Shown piece after piece: positions 10,301 to 23,808 of a stretch of DNA of 64,000 nucleotides (position 1 is the first letter of the stretch; the number at the start of each line of letters is the position of its first letter). This DNA is from Pantoea sp. SoEX (lineage in GTDB: Bacteria; Pseudomonadota; Gammaproteobacteria; Enterobacterales; Enterobacteriaceae). The position numbers were made by a program, and so were the translations under genes. Where the stretch lies: contig NZ_SZZT01000001.1 in assembly GCF_009829945.1 (NCBI RefSeq), positions 1-64,000 on the forward strand, read 5' to 3'. The notes under the pieces are model-generated. The model was not told where the DNA came from. It saw only the letters and a list, made by a program, of their open reading frames with translations, and did not search any database.

Positions 10301-11367
10301 TAAATAAAACTCCCAAAGAATATTGGTTTAATATTCAACTTATTGACCAAGATAAAAAAGAACAGCTAAAACAGCTATCAAATCAATATGAAGAATTAAA
10401 GAAAAAATTTGAGAAAAAAATAGAGGATAAACGTCGTAAAATTACTCAAGGTGATGATCTTGCACCAGGTATATTAAAAATAGTTAAAGTTTATCTTGCA
10501 GTTAAGCGTCATATTCAACCAGGGGATAAAATGGCTGGACGGCATGGTAATAAGGGAGTTATTTCTAAAATAAACCCTATTGAAGATATGCCATATGATG
10601 AACATGGTGTACCAGTTGATATTGTTTTGAATCCCTTAGGAGTTCCATCAAGAATGAATATAGGACAAATTCTTGAAACACATTTAGGTATGGCAGCTAA
10701 AGGTATAGGTCAAAAAATTAATGAAATATTAAAAAATAATGAAAAAATAGTTAAATTAAGAAAATTTATACAAAGTGCTTATGATTTAGGCTCAGACCTT
10801 CGTCAGAAAGTTGATCTAAATAAATTTAGTGATAGTGAAATACTATCTTTAGCAGAAAATTTAAAAAAAGGTATGCCAGTTGCAAGTCCTGTTTTTGATG
10901 GAGCAAAAGAAAAAGAAATCAAAGATTTACTAGAATTAAGTGGTTTACCTTCTTCAGGTCAAATTACTTTATTTGATGGACGTACTAGCGAGAAATTTGA
11001 ACGTAAGGTAACTGTTGGATATATGTATATGCTTAAACTTAATCATTTAGTTGATGATAAAATGCATGCTCGTTCTACAGGTTCATATAGCCTGGTAACT
11101 CAACAACCTTTAGGTGGAAAAGCTCAATTTGGTGGTCAACGTTTTGGAGAAATGGAAGTTTGGGCATTGGAAGCTTATGGGGCAGCATATACTTTACAGG
11201 AAATGTTGACAGTGAAATCTGATGATGTTAATGGTCGTACTAAGATGTATAAGAATATTGTAGATGGCAATCACCATATGGAACCGGGTATGCCTGAATC
11301 CTTTAATGTATTACTAAAGGAAATTAGATCATTAGGGATCAATATAGAATTAGAAGACGAAGAATAG
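7339..11367 (+). CDS. rpoB: DNA-directed RNA polymerase subunit beta
   Basis: Beta subunit of RNA polymerase, 1342 aa, the same length as in E. coli and highly conserved throughout. The rifampicin-binding region [18 protein letters not shown] ... [13 protein letters not shown] is intact and looks wild type (sensitive), with one G-to-S change just before it. Downstream are the active-site motifs [19 protein letters not shown] and [13 protein letters not shown], then the C-terminal [25 protein letters not shown] segment split between domains as usual. The start [16 protein letters not shown] matches E. coli. The upstream attenuator controls read-through from rplL. Confidence 0.99.
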   Translation: MVYSYTEKKRIRKDFGKRPKVLDVPYLLFIQLDSFQKFIEHDPEGQYGLEAALRSVFPIVSYGGNSELQYVSYRLSEPVFDVKECQIRGATYSAPLRVKLRLVIYERDFSTENTVKNIKEQEVYMGEIPLMTENGTFIINGTERVIVSQLHRSPGVFFDSDKGKTHSSGKILYNARIIPYRGSWIDFEFDPKDNLFIRIDRRRKLPSTIILRALDYTTEDILNIFFEKIKFEINNSKILMKLVPERLRGETATFNVKANNKIYIEKNRRITSRHIAQLENDNIQYIEVPIEYLIGKILAKNYYDNNNELIASANSNITLELIYQLKQLGYKQIETLFINDLDHGSYISETLRIDPTNDRLSALVEIYRMMRPGEPPTREATENLFESLFFSEERYDLSAVGRMKFNRSLGRKKVEGSSILSKEDIIDVMKKLITIRNGKGEIDDIDHLGNRRIRSVGEMAENQFRIGLIRVERAVRERLSLGDLDTLMPQDMINAKPISAAVKEFFSSSQLSQFMDQNNPLSEITHKRRISALGPGGLTRERAGFEVRDVHPTHYGRVCPIETPEGPNIGLINSLSVYAKTNEYGFLETPYRCVFNGIVSDRINYLSAIEEGNYIIAQANAHLYDDGKFIDDLVICRHKGESGLFHREKVDYMDVSTQQIVSVGASLIPFLEHNDANRALMGANMQRQAVPTLRADKPLVGTGMERAVAVDSGVTVVAKRGGLIQYVDASRIVVKVNETETYNDEVGIDIYNLTKYTRSNQNTCINQMPCISLGEKIERGDVLADGPSTDLGELALGQNMRVAFMPWNGYNFEDSILVSERVVQEDRFTSIHIQELSCMSRDTKLGAEEVSSDIPNVSEAALSKLDESGIVYVGAEVTGGDILVGKVTPKGETQLTPEEKLLRAIFGEKASDVKDSSLRVPNGVSGTVIDVQIFTRDGIQKDKRALEIEEMQLKQAKKDLSEEKQILESSIFSRAKLLLSDQMEKEDLNKTPKEYWFNIQLIDQDKKEQLKQLSNQYEELKKKFEKKIEDKRRKITQGDDLAPGILKIVKVYLAVKRHIQPGDKMAGRHGNKGVISKINPIEDMPYDEHGVPVDIVLNPLGVPSRMNIGQILETHLGMAAKGIGQKINEILKNNEKIVKLRKFIQSAYDLGSDLRQKVDLNKFSDSEILSLAENLKKGMPVASPVFDGAKEKEIKDLLELSGLPSSGQITLFDGRTSEKFERKVTVGYMYMLKLNHLVDDKMHARSTGSYSLVTQQPLGGKAQFGGQRFGEMEVWALEAYGAAYTLQEMLTVKSDDVNGRTKMYKNIVDGNHHMEPGMPESFNVLLKEIRSLGINIELEDEE

Positions 11368-11515
11368 TACCTAGCTATTATTTAGGATCATAGTGAGATA
11401 TGTAAATAAAGTTTTAAAATACACTAAAAGTGATTTATATGTACTGATATTGATGATAGAGTATTTAATTTGTTTTAGACACTCTTAAGTCTCACCTTCC
11501 AACGAGAACTAATCT

Positions 11516-14500
11516 GTGAAAGACTTACTTAAGTTCCTGAAAATACAAAATAAAAAAGAAGAATTTGATACTATAAAAATTTCTCTTGCTGCACCGGATA
11601 TGATACGTTCCTGGTCTTTTGGTGAAGTAAAGAAACCAGAAACTATTAATTATCGCACATTTAAACCAGAACGTGATGGTCTTTTTTGCGCTCGCATTTT
11701 TGGTCCTGTAAAAGACTATGAATGTTTATGTGGAAAATATAAAAGACTAAAACACCGTGGTGTAATTTGTGAAAAATGTGGTGTTGAAGTAACCCAAACC
11801 AAAGTACGTCGTGAACGTATGGGACATATAGAATTAGCATCACCAACAGCTCATATTTGGTTTTTAAAATCCTTGCCTTCACGTATTGGATTATTATTAG
11901 ATATGCCTTTGCGTGATATAGAAAGAGTACTATATTTTGAATCTTATGTTGTAGTTGAAGGGGGAATGACAAATTTAGAAAAACGTCAAATGTTAACTGA
12001 AGAACAGTATCTTGATGTATTAGAAGAATTTGGTGATGAATTTGATGCTAAAATGGGTGCTGAAGCAATTCAGTATCTGCTAAAAAATATGGATTTAGAG
12101 CAAGAATGTGAACAATTACATAATGAGCTAAACGAAACTAATTCTGAAACTAAAAGAAAAAAATTAACTAAGAGAATTAAGTTATTAGAATCATTTGTAC
12201 AATCTGGTAATAAACCAGAGTGGATGATTTTAAGCGTATTACCAGTACTTCCACCAGATTTACGTCCTTTGGTACCTCTAGATGGAGGACGTTTTGCAAC
12301 TTCAGATTTAAACGATCTTTACCGTCGGGTTATTAATCGCAATAATAGATTAAAAAGGTTATTAGATCTATCTGCTCCAGATATAATTGTCAGAAATGAA
12401 AAAAGAATGCTACAAGAAGCAGTAGACGCATTATTAGATAATGGAAGAAGAGGACGTGCTATTACTGGTTCTAATAAACGACCTTTAAAATCATTAGCTG
12501 ATATGATTAAGGGAAAACAAGGTAGATTTCGTCAAAATTTGTTAGGAAAACGTGTAGACTATTCAGGACGTTCTGTGATTACAGTAGGTCCATATCTTCG
12601 ATTACATCAATGCGGCTTACCAAAAAAAATGGCATTAGAATTATTTAAACCATTTATTTACGGAAAATTAGAAGTTAGAGGACTTGCCACTACGATAAAA
12701 GCTGCAAAAAAAATGGTTGATCGTGAAGAATCTGTTGTTTGGGATATCTTAGATGATGTTATTCGTGAACATCCTGTTTTGTTAAATCGCGCACCTACAT
12801 TACATAGGTTGGGTATTCAAGCATTTGAACCCATTCTAGTTGAGGGAAAAGCGATTCAATTACATCCTTTAGTTTGTGCAGCTTACAATGCTGATTTTGA
12901 CGGTGATCAAATGGCTGTACATGTTCCTTTAACATTAGAAGCACAATTAGAAGCACGTGCTTTAATGATGTCTACTAATAATATTTTATCTCCAGCAAAT
13001 GGTGAACCAATTATTGTTCCTTCCCAAGATGTAGTTTTGGGATTATATTATATGACTCGTGATAAAATTAATGCTAAAGGCGAAGGTATGATGTTGACTG
13101 GTCCTAAAGAAGCAGAGTGTTTATATCGAACTGGACAAGTTGAATTACATGCTCGTGTTAAAGTTAGAATTGAAGAATTTCATAAAAATGAACTAGGAGA
13201 ATTTATTTCTAGTATTAGCATAATTGACACTACTATTGGTAGGGCAATTCTTTGGATGATTGTACCAAAAGGTTTGCCGTATTATATTGTAAACCAGGTA
13301 CTAGGAAAAAAAACAATTTCTAAAATGTTAAATACTTGTTATCGCATTTTAGGTTTAAAAGCTACTGTCACATTTGCTGACCAAATTATGTATTCTGGTT
13401 TTGCATATGCAGCTCGTTCAGGTGTTTCAGTAGGTATTGATGATATGGTAATTCCTGAAAAAAAATTAGAAATTATTTCTGATGCTGAATTTGAAGTAGC
13501 TGAAATTCAAGAACAATTTCAATCTGGTTTAGTTACTGTAGGAGAAAGATATAATAAAGTTATTGATATTTGGGCTGCTGCTAATGAGCGTGTTGCTAAA
13601 GCAATGATGGAAAATCTTTCTACTGAATCTGTAACTAATAAAGATGGTGTTAAAGAAAAACAATCATCTTTTAATAATATATTTATGATGGCTGATTCAG
13701 GTGCTAGAGGTTCTGCAGCTCAAATTCGTCAACTAGCAGGGATGCGTGGTTTAATGGCAAAACCAGATGGATCAATCATTGAAACGCCTATTACTGCAAA
13801 TTTTCGTGAAGGTTTAAATATTCTTCAGTATTTTATTTCAACTCATGGTGCACGAAAAGGTTTAGCAGATACAGCTTTAAAAACTGCAAATTCAGGTTAT
13901 TTAACTAGACGTTTAGTAGATGTAGCTCAAGATTTAGTAGTTACTGAAGATGATTGTGGCACTTATGAAGGTATAACAATGACACCTGTTATAGAAGGTG
14001 GTGATGTTAAAGATCCATTACGAGAACGTGTTTTAGGTAGAGTCATTGTAAAAGATATTTTTAAACCAGGAACAAATGATGTTTTAATATCAAGAAATAC
14101 TTTACTAGATGAATATTGGTGTGATGTTCTAGAAGAAAATTCTATAGATAGTGTTAAAGTCCGCTCAGTTGTATGTTGCGAAACTGATTTTGGAGTATGT
14201 GCTAATTGTTACGGTCGAGATTTAGCTAGAGGTCATCTTGTTAATAAGGGTGAAGCAGTTGGTGTTATTGCAGCCCAATCAATTGGAGAACCTGGCACTC
14301 AGCTTACAATGAGAACATTTCATATTGGAGGTGCTGCATCACGAGTAGCTACTGAATCAAGTATTAGAATTAAGAATAATGGTACTGTACGGTTAATTAA
14401 TGCTAAATTAGTATGCAATTCTTTAGGAAAGTCTATAATTATATCACGTAATGTTGAATTAAGGATAGTTGACGAATTTAATAGAACTAAAGAAAGTTAT

Positions 14501-15742
14501 AAAATTCCTTATGGAACAATATTAGAAAAAAATGACGGTGAATATGTAAATTCAGGCGAAATAGTAGCTAACTGGGATCCTCATACTATGCCTGTTATTA
14601 CTGAAATAGGTGGTTTTGTTAGATTTGTTGATATAATTGATGGTCAAACAATTACTAGACAAACAGATGATTTAACTGGTTTATCTTCTCTTGTAATTTT
14701 AGAAAGTGCTGAAAGAACTTCAGGTGGTAAAGATTTACGTCCTTCTTTAAAAATTGTCAACGAAAATGGTGATGATATTTTTATTTTAGGTACTGATATT
14801 CCAGCTCAGTATTTTTTACCTGGAAAAGCAATAGTACAATTAGAAAATGGTGTAAAAATTAGTGCAGGAGATATATTAGCTAGAGTACCTCAAGAATCAG
14901 GAGGAACAAAAGATATTACAGGTGGTTTACCTAGAGTTGCTGATCTGTTTGAAGCACGACGTCCTAAAGAACCTGCTATATTAGCAGAAATCAGTGGCGT
15001 AGTTTCATTCGGTAAAGAAACTAAAGGTAAGAGACGTTTAATGATTACTCCTATTAATAATGCAAATGAAGTATATGAAGAAATGATTCCCAAATGGCGT
15101 CAATTAAATGTATTTGAAGGAGAAAGAGTAGAGATAGGTGATGTAATTTCTGATGGTCCTGAATCTCCGCATGATATTTTGCGTTTACGAGGTGTTCATG
15201 CAGTTACTCGTTATATTACTAATGAAGTGCAAGAAGTGTATCGTTTACAAGGTGTTAAAATAAATGATAAACATATTGAAGTAATTATTAGACAGATGTT
15301 ACGTAAAGCAACAATTATAAAAACTGATAGTACAGAATTCTTAGAAGGAGAACAAGTAGAATTTTCTAAAATTAGAATTTCTAACCGTTTGTTAGAAGAA
15401 AAAGGGAAAAATGTTACAAAATATGTAAGAGAACTGCTTGGTGTAACTAAAGCTTCTTTAGCTACGCAATCATTTATTTCTGCTGCTTCATTTCAAGAAA
15501 CCACGCGTGTACTAACAGAGGCATCTGTTGCTGGTAAATATGATACATTACGCGGACTTAAAGAAAATGTCATAGTAGGTAGACTGATTCCTGCTGGAAC
15601 TGGTTATTCGTATCATAAAGATAGATTGCGACTTAGAATAGCTAGTAAAGAAAATTTATCTAATTTACAATTTACAGCAGATAAAGCTTCTGCTAATTTA
15701 GCTGAATTGTTAAATGCTGGTTTATCTACTGATGATGAATAA
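11516..15742 (+). CDS. rpoC: DNA-directed RNA polymerase subunit beta'
   Basis: Catalytic beta' subunit, 1408 aa (E. coli 1407). It starts at GTG, as in E. coli, at [11 protein letters not shown]. The N-terminal zinc site is [20 protein letters not shown] (about 70-88), the Mg-binding loop is [12 protein letters not shown] (about 458-469), and the second zinc cluster lies around [14 protein letters not shown]. The rpoB-rpoC spacer is 148 bp, about twice that of E. coli. An inverted repeat about 36 bp after the stop may mark the transcript end. Confidence 0.99.
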   Translation: MKDLLKFLKIQNKKEEFDTIKISLAAPDMIRSWSFGEVKKPETINYRTFKPERDGLFCARIFGPVKDYECLCGKYKRLKHRGVICEKCGVEVTQTKVRRERMGHIELASPTAHIWFLKSLPSRIGLLLDMPLRDIERVLYFESYVVVEGGMTNLEKRQMLTEEQYLDVLEEFGDEFDAKMGAEAIQYLLKNMDLEQECEQLHNELNETNSETKRKKLTKRIKLLESFVQSGNKPEWMILSVLPVLPPDLRPLVPLDGGRFATSDLNDLYRRVINRNNRLKRLLDLSAPDIIVRNEKRMLQEAVDALLDNGRRGRAITGSNKRPLKSLADMIKGKQGRFRQNLLGKRVDYSGRSVITVGPYLRLHQCGLPKKMALELFKPFIYGKLEVRGLATTIKAAKKMVDREESVVWDILDDVIREHPVLLNRAPTLHRLGIQAFEPILVEGKAIQLHPLVCAAYNADFDGDQMAVHVPLTLEAQLEARALMMSTNNILSPANGEPIIVPSQDVVLGLYYMTRDKINAKGEGMMLTGPKEAECLYRTGQVELHARVKVRIEEFHKNELGEFISSISIIDTTIGRAILWMIVPKGLPYYIVNQVLGKKTISKMLNTCYRILGLKATVTFADQIMYSGFAYAARSGVSVGIDDMVIPEKKLEIISDAEFEVAEIQEQFQSGLVTVGERYNKVIDIWAAANERVAKAMMENLSTESVTNKDGVKEKQSSFNNIFMMADSGARGSAAQIRQLAGMRGLMAKPDGSIIETPITANFREGLNILQYFISTHGARKGLADTALKTANSGYLTRRLVDVAQDLVVTEDDCGTYEGITMTPVIEGGDVKDPLRERVLGRVIVKDIFKPGTNDVLISRNTLLDEYWCDVLEENSIDSVKVRSVVCCETDFGVCANCYGRDLARGHLVNKGEAVGVIAAQSIGEPGTQLTMRTFHIGGAASRVATESSIRIKNNGTVRLINAKLVCNSLGKSIIISRNVELRIVDEFNRTKESYKIPYGTILEKNDGEYVNSGEIVANWDPHTMPVITEIGGFVRFVDIIDGQTITRQTDDLTGLSSLVILESAERTSGGKDLRPSLKIVNENGDDIFILGTDIPAQYFLPGKAIVQLENGVKISAGDILARVPQESGGTKDITGGLPRVADLFEARRPKEPAILAEISGVVSFGKETKGKRRLMITPINNANEVYEEMIPKWRQLNVFEGERVEIGDVISDGPESPHDILRLRGVHAVTRYITNEVQEVYRLQGVKINDKHIEVIIRQMLRKATIIKTDSTEFLEGEQVEFSKIRISNRLLEEKGKNVTKYVRELLGVTKASLATQSFISAASFQETTRVLTEASVAGKYDTLRGLKENVIVGRLIPAGTGYSYHKDRLRLRIASKENLSNLQFTADKASANLAELLNAGLSTDDE

Positions 15743-15777
15743 AATGATAATTTCTAAATATTATTTATCATTTAACA

Positions 15778-15810
15778 AATATCATTACCAATTTTTATGG
15801 TAATGATATT
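15778..15810 (+). terminator. Hairpin downstream of rpoC
   Basis: Perfect 13-bp inverted repeat: arms 15778-15790 and 15798-15810 around a 7-nt loop, 36 bp after the rpoC stop. The position fits the end of the rpoBC transcript, but no T-run follows (AAATTAATAATT), so it may instead be a 3'-end stabilising structure or a Rho-dependent end. Confidence 0.55.
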
Positions 15811-15841
15811 AAATTAATAATTATGCATATAATTAAAATTT

Positions 15842-16906
15842 ATGATATATCAATTAAAAAATGATCGTTACATTCGTGCTATCTTACGAAAACCAGTAGA
15901 TATGACACCAATATGGATAATGAGACAAGCAGGTAGATATTTACCAGAATATAAGAAAATACGTGCTGAATTTGACAATTTTTTATCAATTTGTAAAAAT
16001 GTTGATGTAGCTTGTGAAATTTCATTACAGCCTTTGCGTCGTTATAACTTAGATGCAGCAATAATATTCAGTGATATTCTAGTAGTACCAGATGCTATGG
16101 GTTTAGGACTTTATTTTGATGAAAAAAAAGGTCCTGGTTTTTTATATCCTGTTACTTGCCAAGCTGATATTAAAAGATTACCTATATATGATCCAGAACA
16201 AGAATTAAGCTATGTAATGAATATAATACGCATGATTTGCAAAAATTTAAAGGGATCAGTGCCATTAATTGGTTTTTCTGGAAGTCCCTGGACCTTAGCT
16301 GCATATATGGTGCAAAATGGGAGTAGTAAAAATTTTAATAAAATAAAAAAAATAATGTATTCAGATCCAATAATTTTACATAAAATGCTAGATAAAATTA
16401 CAGAAAATATTATTTTATATCTTAATGCACAAATTTGTGCTGGAATTAATTCCATAATCTTATTTGATACCTGGGGAGGAATACTGAATTATTCTGCTTA
16501 TCGAGAATTTTCTTTATATTATTTAAAAAAAATAGCTGCAAATGTATTACGTAAAAATGAAATTTCTTATATTCCGACTATATTATTTACTAAAGGTTGT
16601 AATCAATGGTTAGAAGATATAGCTGATATTGGTTTTGATGCTTTAGGTGTTGATTGGGGTATTAATATTGGTGATGTACGTCGTCGTGTTGGAAATAAAG
16701 TCGCAATTCAAGGTAATATGGATCCTTCTGTTCTTTATGCATCTCCTCAAAAGATAATCAATGAAGTAAAAATGATTTTAGCTAGTTATGGAAAAGGTAG
16801 CGGACATATTTTTAATTTAGGTCATGGTATAAATCAAGATACCGCTCCAGAAAATGTTAGTATATTTGTGGATGCTGTTCATAACTTTTCAAAGCAATGG
16901 CATTAA
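15842..16906 (+). CDS. hemE: Uroporphyrinogen decarboxylase HemE
   Basis: Converts uroporphyrinogen III to coproporphyrinogen III in haem synthesis. The 354-aa product equals the E. coli length. The signature segments [11 protein letters not shown] (about 25-36, with the substrate-binding arginines) and [15 protein letters not shown] (with the catalytic aspartate) are intact, as is [10 protein letters not shown] near the C-terminus. It sits directly after rpoC and is convergent with purD. In E. coli nfi, yjaG and hupA lie between hemE and purD; all are missing here. The start ATG at 15842 has no strong ribosome-binding site. Confidence 0.97.
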   Translation: MIYQLKNDRYIRAILRKPVDMTPIWIMRQAGRYLPEYKKIRAEFDNFLSICKNVDVACEISLQPLRRYNLDAAIIFSDILVVPDAMGLGLYFDEKKGPGFLYPVTCQADIKRLPIYDPEQELSYVMNIIRMICKNLKGSVPLIGFSGSPWTLAAYMVQNGSSKNFNKIKKIMYSDPIILHKMLDKITENIILYLNAQICAGINSIILFDTWGGILNYSAYREFSLYYLKKIAANVLRKNEISYIPTILFTKGCNQWLEDIADIGFDALGVDWGINIGDVRRRVGNKVAIQGNMDPSVLYASPQKIINEVKMILASYGKGSGHIFNLGHGINQDTAPENVSIFVDAVHNFSKQWH

Positions 16907-16937
16907 TTTTGAATATATTAAATAAGAAATTCTGTTA

Positions 16938-18212
16938 TTAAAACCCAATGTCAGTGCGAAAATAAATATGTTCCCAATAAATAGATTTAGCGATTTCATA
17001 TAATCTTTTCTTAGCAATTTTAAAATCTCTATCTATAGTACTTATAGATAATACCCGACCTCCATTAGTAATTAACTTGTTATTTTTATTCAAACATGTT
17101 CCTGAATGAAAAATTTTACTGTTAGGATAATCTTGTTTAGGTAGACCATAAATCTCATAATTATTGTAATAATTACTATTAGGATATCCTCCTGAAGATA
17201 ATACTAAACTTAATGCATATTTAGAATGCCATTGTATATTTTTTTTACTTAACTCTCCTTTACAACCAGCAATGCAAATATCTACTAAATCAGATTTTAA
17301 ACGCATCATGAGAGATTGAGTTTCAGGATCACCTAAACGACAATTAAATTCTATTACCATTGGTTTTCCTAATTTATTTATTATTAATCCAGCATATAAA
17401 AAACCAATATATTGATTACCTTCAGCATCCATACCACTAACCGTAGGATATATAATTTGATCCATTATGTTTTGGTATATTTCTTCATTTCTTATTAATA
17501 AAGCTGGTGAACGTGATCCCATTCCTCCTGTATTTAAGCCAGTATTATTATTACCTATACGTTTGTAATCTTGGCTTGTATCCATTGGTAATATGTTTTT
17601 TTTTCTATCTACCATTACAATAAAACTCAGTTCTTCTCCATAACAAAATTCCTCAATTATAATACGTTTTCCTGCATTACCAAATAAGTTTCCTGAAAGC
17701 ATATTTTTAATTATATATTCTGCTTTTTGTTTGCTTTTTGCAATAACTACTCCCTTTCCTGCCGCTAGACCATCAGCCTTAATAACAATTGGTAATTTTA
17801 TCCCATCAATATATGATAATGCTGGTTTTATTTCAGAAAAATATTCATAATTAGGTGTAGGAATATTATGACGACATAAAAAATTTTTACAAAAAATTTT
17901 GGAACTTTCTATTTGAGCAGCAGACTTATTGGGAGCAAAAATATTTAATCCCATCATATGAAATTTATCTACTATACCCATAGTTATCGGTTTTTCAGGA
18001 CCAACAATAGTTAAATCTATTTTTTCTTTATATGCAAATTCTGCTAGTTTATCAATTTCAGTAATATTAATATCTATATTACATACACGAGATTCTAAAC
18101 TAGTACCTGGATTTCCTGGAGCTACATATATAATATCAGATAGTTTTGATTGAGATGCTTTCCATGCTAACGCATGCTCACGTCCACCGTTACCGACAAT
18201 TAAAATTTTCAT
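16938..18212 (-). CDS. purD: Phosphoribosylamine-glycine ligase PurD (GARS)
   Basis: Second step of de novo purine synthesis: ATP-dependent joining of glycine to phosphoribosylamine. The 424-aa product (E. coli 429) starts MKILIVGNGGREHALAWK, with the ATP-grasp core IVIKADGLAAGKGVVIAKS, NTGGMGSRSP and VIEFNCRLGDPETQ. The last nine or so residues of the E. coli protein are missing (ends DIGF). It lies 15 bp after purH in the usual purHD operon. Confidence 0.96.
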   Translation of the reverse strand: MKILIVGNGGREHALAWKASQSKLSDIIYVAPGNPGTSLESRVCNIDINITEIDKLAEFAYKEKIDLTIVGPEKPITMGIVDKFHMMGLNIFAPNKSAAQIESSKIFCKNFLCRHNIPTPNYEYFSEIKPALSYIDGIKLPIVIKADGLAAGKGVVIAKSKQKAEYIIKNMLSGNLFGNAGKRIIIEEFCYGEELSFIVMVDRKKNILPMDTSQDYKRIGNNNTGLNTGGMGSRSPALLIRNEEIYQNIMDQIIYPTVSGMDAEGNQYIGFLYAGLIINKLGKPMVIEFNCRLGDPETQSLMMRLKSDLVDICIAGCKGELSKKNIQWHSKYALSLVLSSGGYPNSNYYNNYEIYGLPKQDYPNSKIFHSGTCLNKNNKLITNGGRVLSISTIDRDFKIAKKRLYEIAKSIYWEHIYFRTDIGF

Positions 18213-18227
18213 TTTTTTGACTCGTTT

Positions 18228-19838
18228 TTAATGACGAAAATGACGTATTTTAGTAAAAATCATTGAAATATTGTATTCATCAACTGCATCAATTATTTCT
18301 TTATCACGAATAGAACCTCCAGGTTGAATAATACATTTTATCCCCATTTTAGCTGCAAGATCAATACTATCACGAAATGGAAAAAAAGCATCAGAAGCCA
18401 TTACAGAGTTTTTGGTCTCTAATACCGCATTTTTTGCTTTCATATAAGCAATTTTTACCGAATCAATACGACTCATCTGACCTGCACCAATACCTATTGT
18501 TGCAGTGTCTTTAGCACAAACAATAGCATTCGATTTAACAAATTTAGATACTTTCCAGCAAAATATAGAGTCTTTTATTTCTTTTTTATTTGGTTTTCTC
18601 TCACTAACTATGTTAAGTTGATTTATATCTATTGTCTTATTATTGTGTTCTTGGATTAATACTCCACCGTTAACTGTTTTAAAATCCAATAAAGAATTTT
18701 TTTTCCAGTTATTACATATAATAAGTCTAATTTTTTTCTTTTTAGAAACAATTTTTAATGCAGTGTCAGTAACTGATGGAACTATTATTACTTCTACAAA
18801 TTGATGTTTAGTAATTAACTCAATTGTAGGCTGATCTAATTCTCTATTTAATGCTATAACTCCACCGAATGCTGAAATAGAATCAGTGATATAAGCTCGC
18901 TTATAAGCAGCAGCAATTGAATCAGATGTTGCAACACCACATGGATTAGAATGTTTAATTATTACACATGTAGGTTCTTTAAATTCTTCCAAACATTTTA
19001 TAGCTGTATCAATATCAATAATATTATTGTATGAAAGATTTTTTCCTTGAATCTTTAATAAATTCAATGGTTCTGTATTTGTTAATTCTGGAATGTAAAA
19101 AGCAGCAGATTGATGAACATTTTCTCCATAAATCATATTCTGTTTTTTTACTAATTTAATATTAATTTTTTCTGGTAGAGTGTTTTGATCATTTTTATTA
19201 AAATGTTGAGTATGATTAAAGCTTGATATTAAATCATTAAAATAATTAGCAATATTATTATTATTAAATGCTAAATAATTAAAAGCTTTAACCGCAAGTT
19301 TAAAACGAGTATTTAAGCTTAAAGAATTGCTATTAACATCTAATTCATCTAAAATATTGGAATAATCGCTATGTTTTACAACAACAGATACAAATTTATA
19401 ATTTTTTGCAGCCGCATATACCATTGTAGGACCACCAATATCTATTTTTTCTACTGCATCTTCCAATGAACAATTTTTATTAATGACAGTTTGTGTAAAT
19501 GGATAAAAGTTAACTACTAACATATCTATTGGAAATATTCTTTTATTTGTTATTATATTATCATCTTGACCACGACGGTATAGAATACCAGTATAGATTT
19601 TTGTGTGAAGTGTTTTGATACGTCCATCTAAAATTTCTGGGGAACCAGTATAATGAGATATTTCTATAGCAGGTATTCCCGACTTGACTAGCAAACTTGC
19701 AGTACCACCTGTAGCAAGTATTTTGATATTGCGTTTATTAAGTTCTGACGCAAATTCAACTATACTAGTTTTATCAGAAACACTAAGTAAAGCATATCTA
19801 ATAGGATAATTTCTTTCTGATAGATGATTTTTTTGCAT
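18228..19838 (-). CDS. purH: Bifunctional AICAR transformylase / IMP cyclohydrolase PurH
   Basis: Last two steps to IMP: formylation of AICAR and ring closure. The N-terminal cyclohydrolase domain contains LLSVSDKTSIVEFA and EKIDIGGPTMVYAAAKN; the C-terminal transformylase domain contains the KHSNPCGVA motif and ends FTKIRHFRH exactly as in E. coli. The frame is open back to 19901, but homology starts after an ATG at 19838 (MQKNHLSERNYPIRYALLS), giving 536 aa against 529. No clear ribosome-binding site decides the start, so the longer form cannot be excluded. Confidence 0.93.
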   Translation of the reverse strand: MQKNHLSERNYPIRYALLSVSDKTSIVEFASELNKRNIKILATGGTASLLVKSGIPAIEISHYTGSPEILDGRIKTLHTKIYTGILYRRGQDDNIITNKRIFPIDMLVVNFYPFTQTVINKNCSLEDAVEKIDIGGPTMVYAAAKNYKFVSVVVKHSDYSNILDELDVNSNSLSLNTRFKLAVKAFNYLAFNNNNIANYFNDLISSFNHTQHFNKNDQNTLPEKINIKLVKKQNMIYGENVHQSAAFYIPELTNTEPLNLLKIQGKNLSYNNIIDIDTAIKCLEEFKEPTCVIIKHSNPCGVATSDSIAAAYKRAYITDSISAFGGVIALNRELDQPTIELITKHQFVEVIIVPSVTDTALKIVSKKKKIRLIICNNWKKNSLLDFKTVNGGVLIQEHNNKTIDINQLNIVSERKPNKKEIKDSIFCWKVSKFVKSNAIVCAKDTATIGIGAGQMSRIDSVKIAYMKAKNAVLETKNSVMASDAFFPFRDSIDLAAKMGIKCIIQPGGSIRDKEIIDAVDEYNISMIFTKIRHFRH

Positions 19839-19964
19839 ATATGTTTTATTGCACCTACTATAAGCTATTTTTAAGATAAAAAACTTTTTTATAATTAACA
19901 ATTATTATGATATTTTATCGAAATTCAACTTAAATCTAAAATAATATTATTTTATTTAACAATT

Positions 19965-19994
19965 ATTAGTAGTTATCAAATTAGTAGTTATCAA
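19965..19994. repeat. 15-bp perfect tandem duplication
   Basis: Two back-to-back perfect copies of ATTAGTAGTTATCAA (19965-19979, 19980-19994) in the spacer between the purHD block and nrdF, exactly where synteny with E. coli jumps from the 90-min to the 60-min region. Confidence 0.9.
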
Positions 19995-20082
19995 ATTGGA
20001 CATTTTATAATGGTTATGAGTTATAAGAAATCTTATGCAATTTTTGATAATTTTATACTACAATGTCATTATTATAAACTTA

Positions 20083-23182
<3,100 letters not shown>

Positions 23183-23189
<7 letters not shown>

Positions 23190-23572
23190 AATTGTGTTAC
23201 TCCTGCTTTTACATTAACAATATCGTTAGGGGTACCCATGAGCTCAAATCTATAAAGATAAGGAACTTTACATTTTTTCGCAATTATATCTCCAGCTAAA
23301 CAATAACCTTTTCCGAAATTGCGATTTCCAGTAGCAATTACTCCACGAATACCACTACGATTTGATTCATCATTAAGAAATTGAATTACTTGTTTAGGAA
23401 CAGCACCTTGAATATTACCTCCACCATAGCTAGGCACTAATAAAATATAAGGTTTTTTTATTTTTAGATGTTGTTTGATATCCAGTGGTATCCTATCTGC
23501 TGGTAAGTTTAAACACATAACAAATCTATACGTATTTTCTGACTGGCTGGAAAAATAAACCAGAGGTAACAT
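23183..23572 (-). CDS. nrdI: Flavodoxin-like NrdI
   Basis: Small flavoprotein that supplies oxidant for assembly of the manganese-tyrosyl cofactor of NrdF. The 129-aa product (E. coli 136) has the FMN-binding loops [13 protein letters not shown] near the N-terminus, VPSYGGGN at about 40 and [15 protein letters not shown] at about 80. The C-terminal tail is about seven residues shorter. Coupled by overlap to nrdE. Its presence supports a working class Ib reductase. Confidence 0.95.
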
Positions 23573-23593
23573 TTTATTATCCTATAAAGTTAA

Positions 23594-23808
23594 TTAATAA
23601 AAATCAGCAATTTCATCTGGATGAAAATTCCATACCAGTGATTGCTATCTTTTAATACAACAGGAACTTCATGGTATCCTAGAGATAGTAATTTTTCAAT
23701 AATATCTGCTTTTGTGTCAATATTAATTAAGTCATATTTTATGCTTTTGCTATTGATAGCATCTTTTGTAATGTCGTACTGCATGTATTTGTTTTAATAG
23801 TTAGTATT
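23594..23808 (-). pseudogene. nrdH: nrdH, broken glutaredoxin-like gene
   Basis: Decayed copy of NrdH, the small thiol reductant of class Ib ribonucleotide reductase (E. coli 81 aa). The body is recognisable: ITKDAINSKS and YDLINID ... GYHEVPVVL match TKRAMENRG, FEMINVD and the cis-proline PVV block. Three lesions are visible. A stop codon (23794-23796) interrupts the N-terminal strand, leaving N-T-N-Y-stop-N-K-Y. Both cysteines of the CxQC site read TAC, tyrosine (23785-23787 and 23776-23778). A run of Ts on the minus strand (23624-23627) is one base short; restoring it turns the C-terminus into IFHPDEIADFY and a stop at 23594-23596. An open frame of 64 codons survives (23590-23784) but cannot act as a dithiol reductant. 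Position directly upstream of nrdI is that of intact nrdH. Confidence 0.9.

Noticed and set aside
11661-11972. 103-codon open frame antisense to rpoC
   Set aside because: It lies wholly inside the conserved zinc-binding part of rpoC.
19839-19901. N-terminal 21-codon extension of purH
   Set aside because: Homology and length favour the ATG at 19838; the extension is low-complexity Lys/Ile/Phe.
23590-23784. 64-aa frame as a functional NrdH
   Set aside because: No CxxC, no N-terminal strand and a frameshifted C-terminus; treated as a pseudogene.
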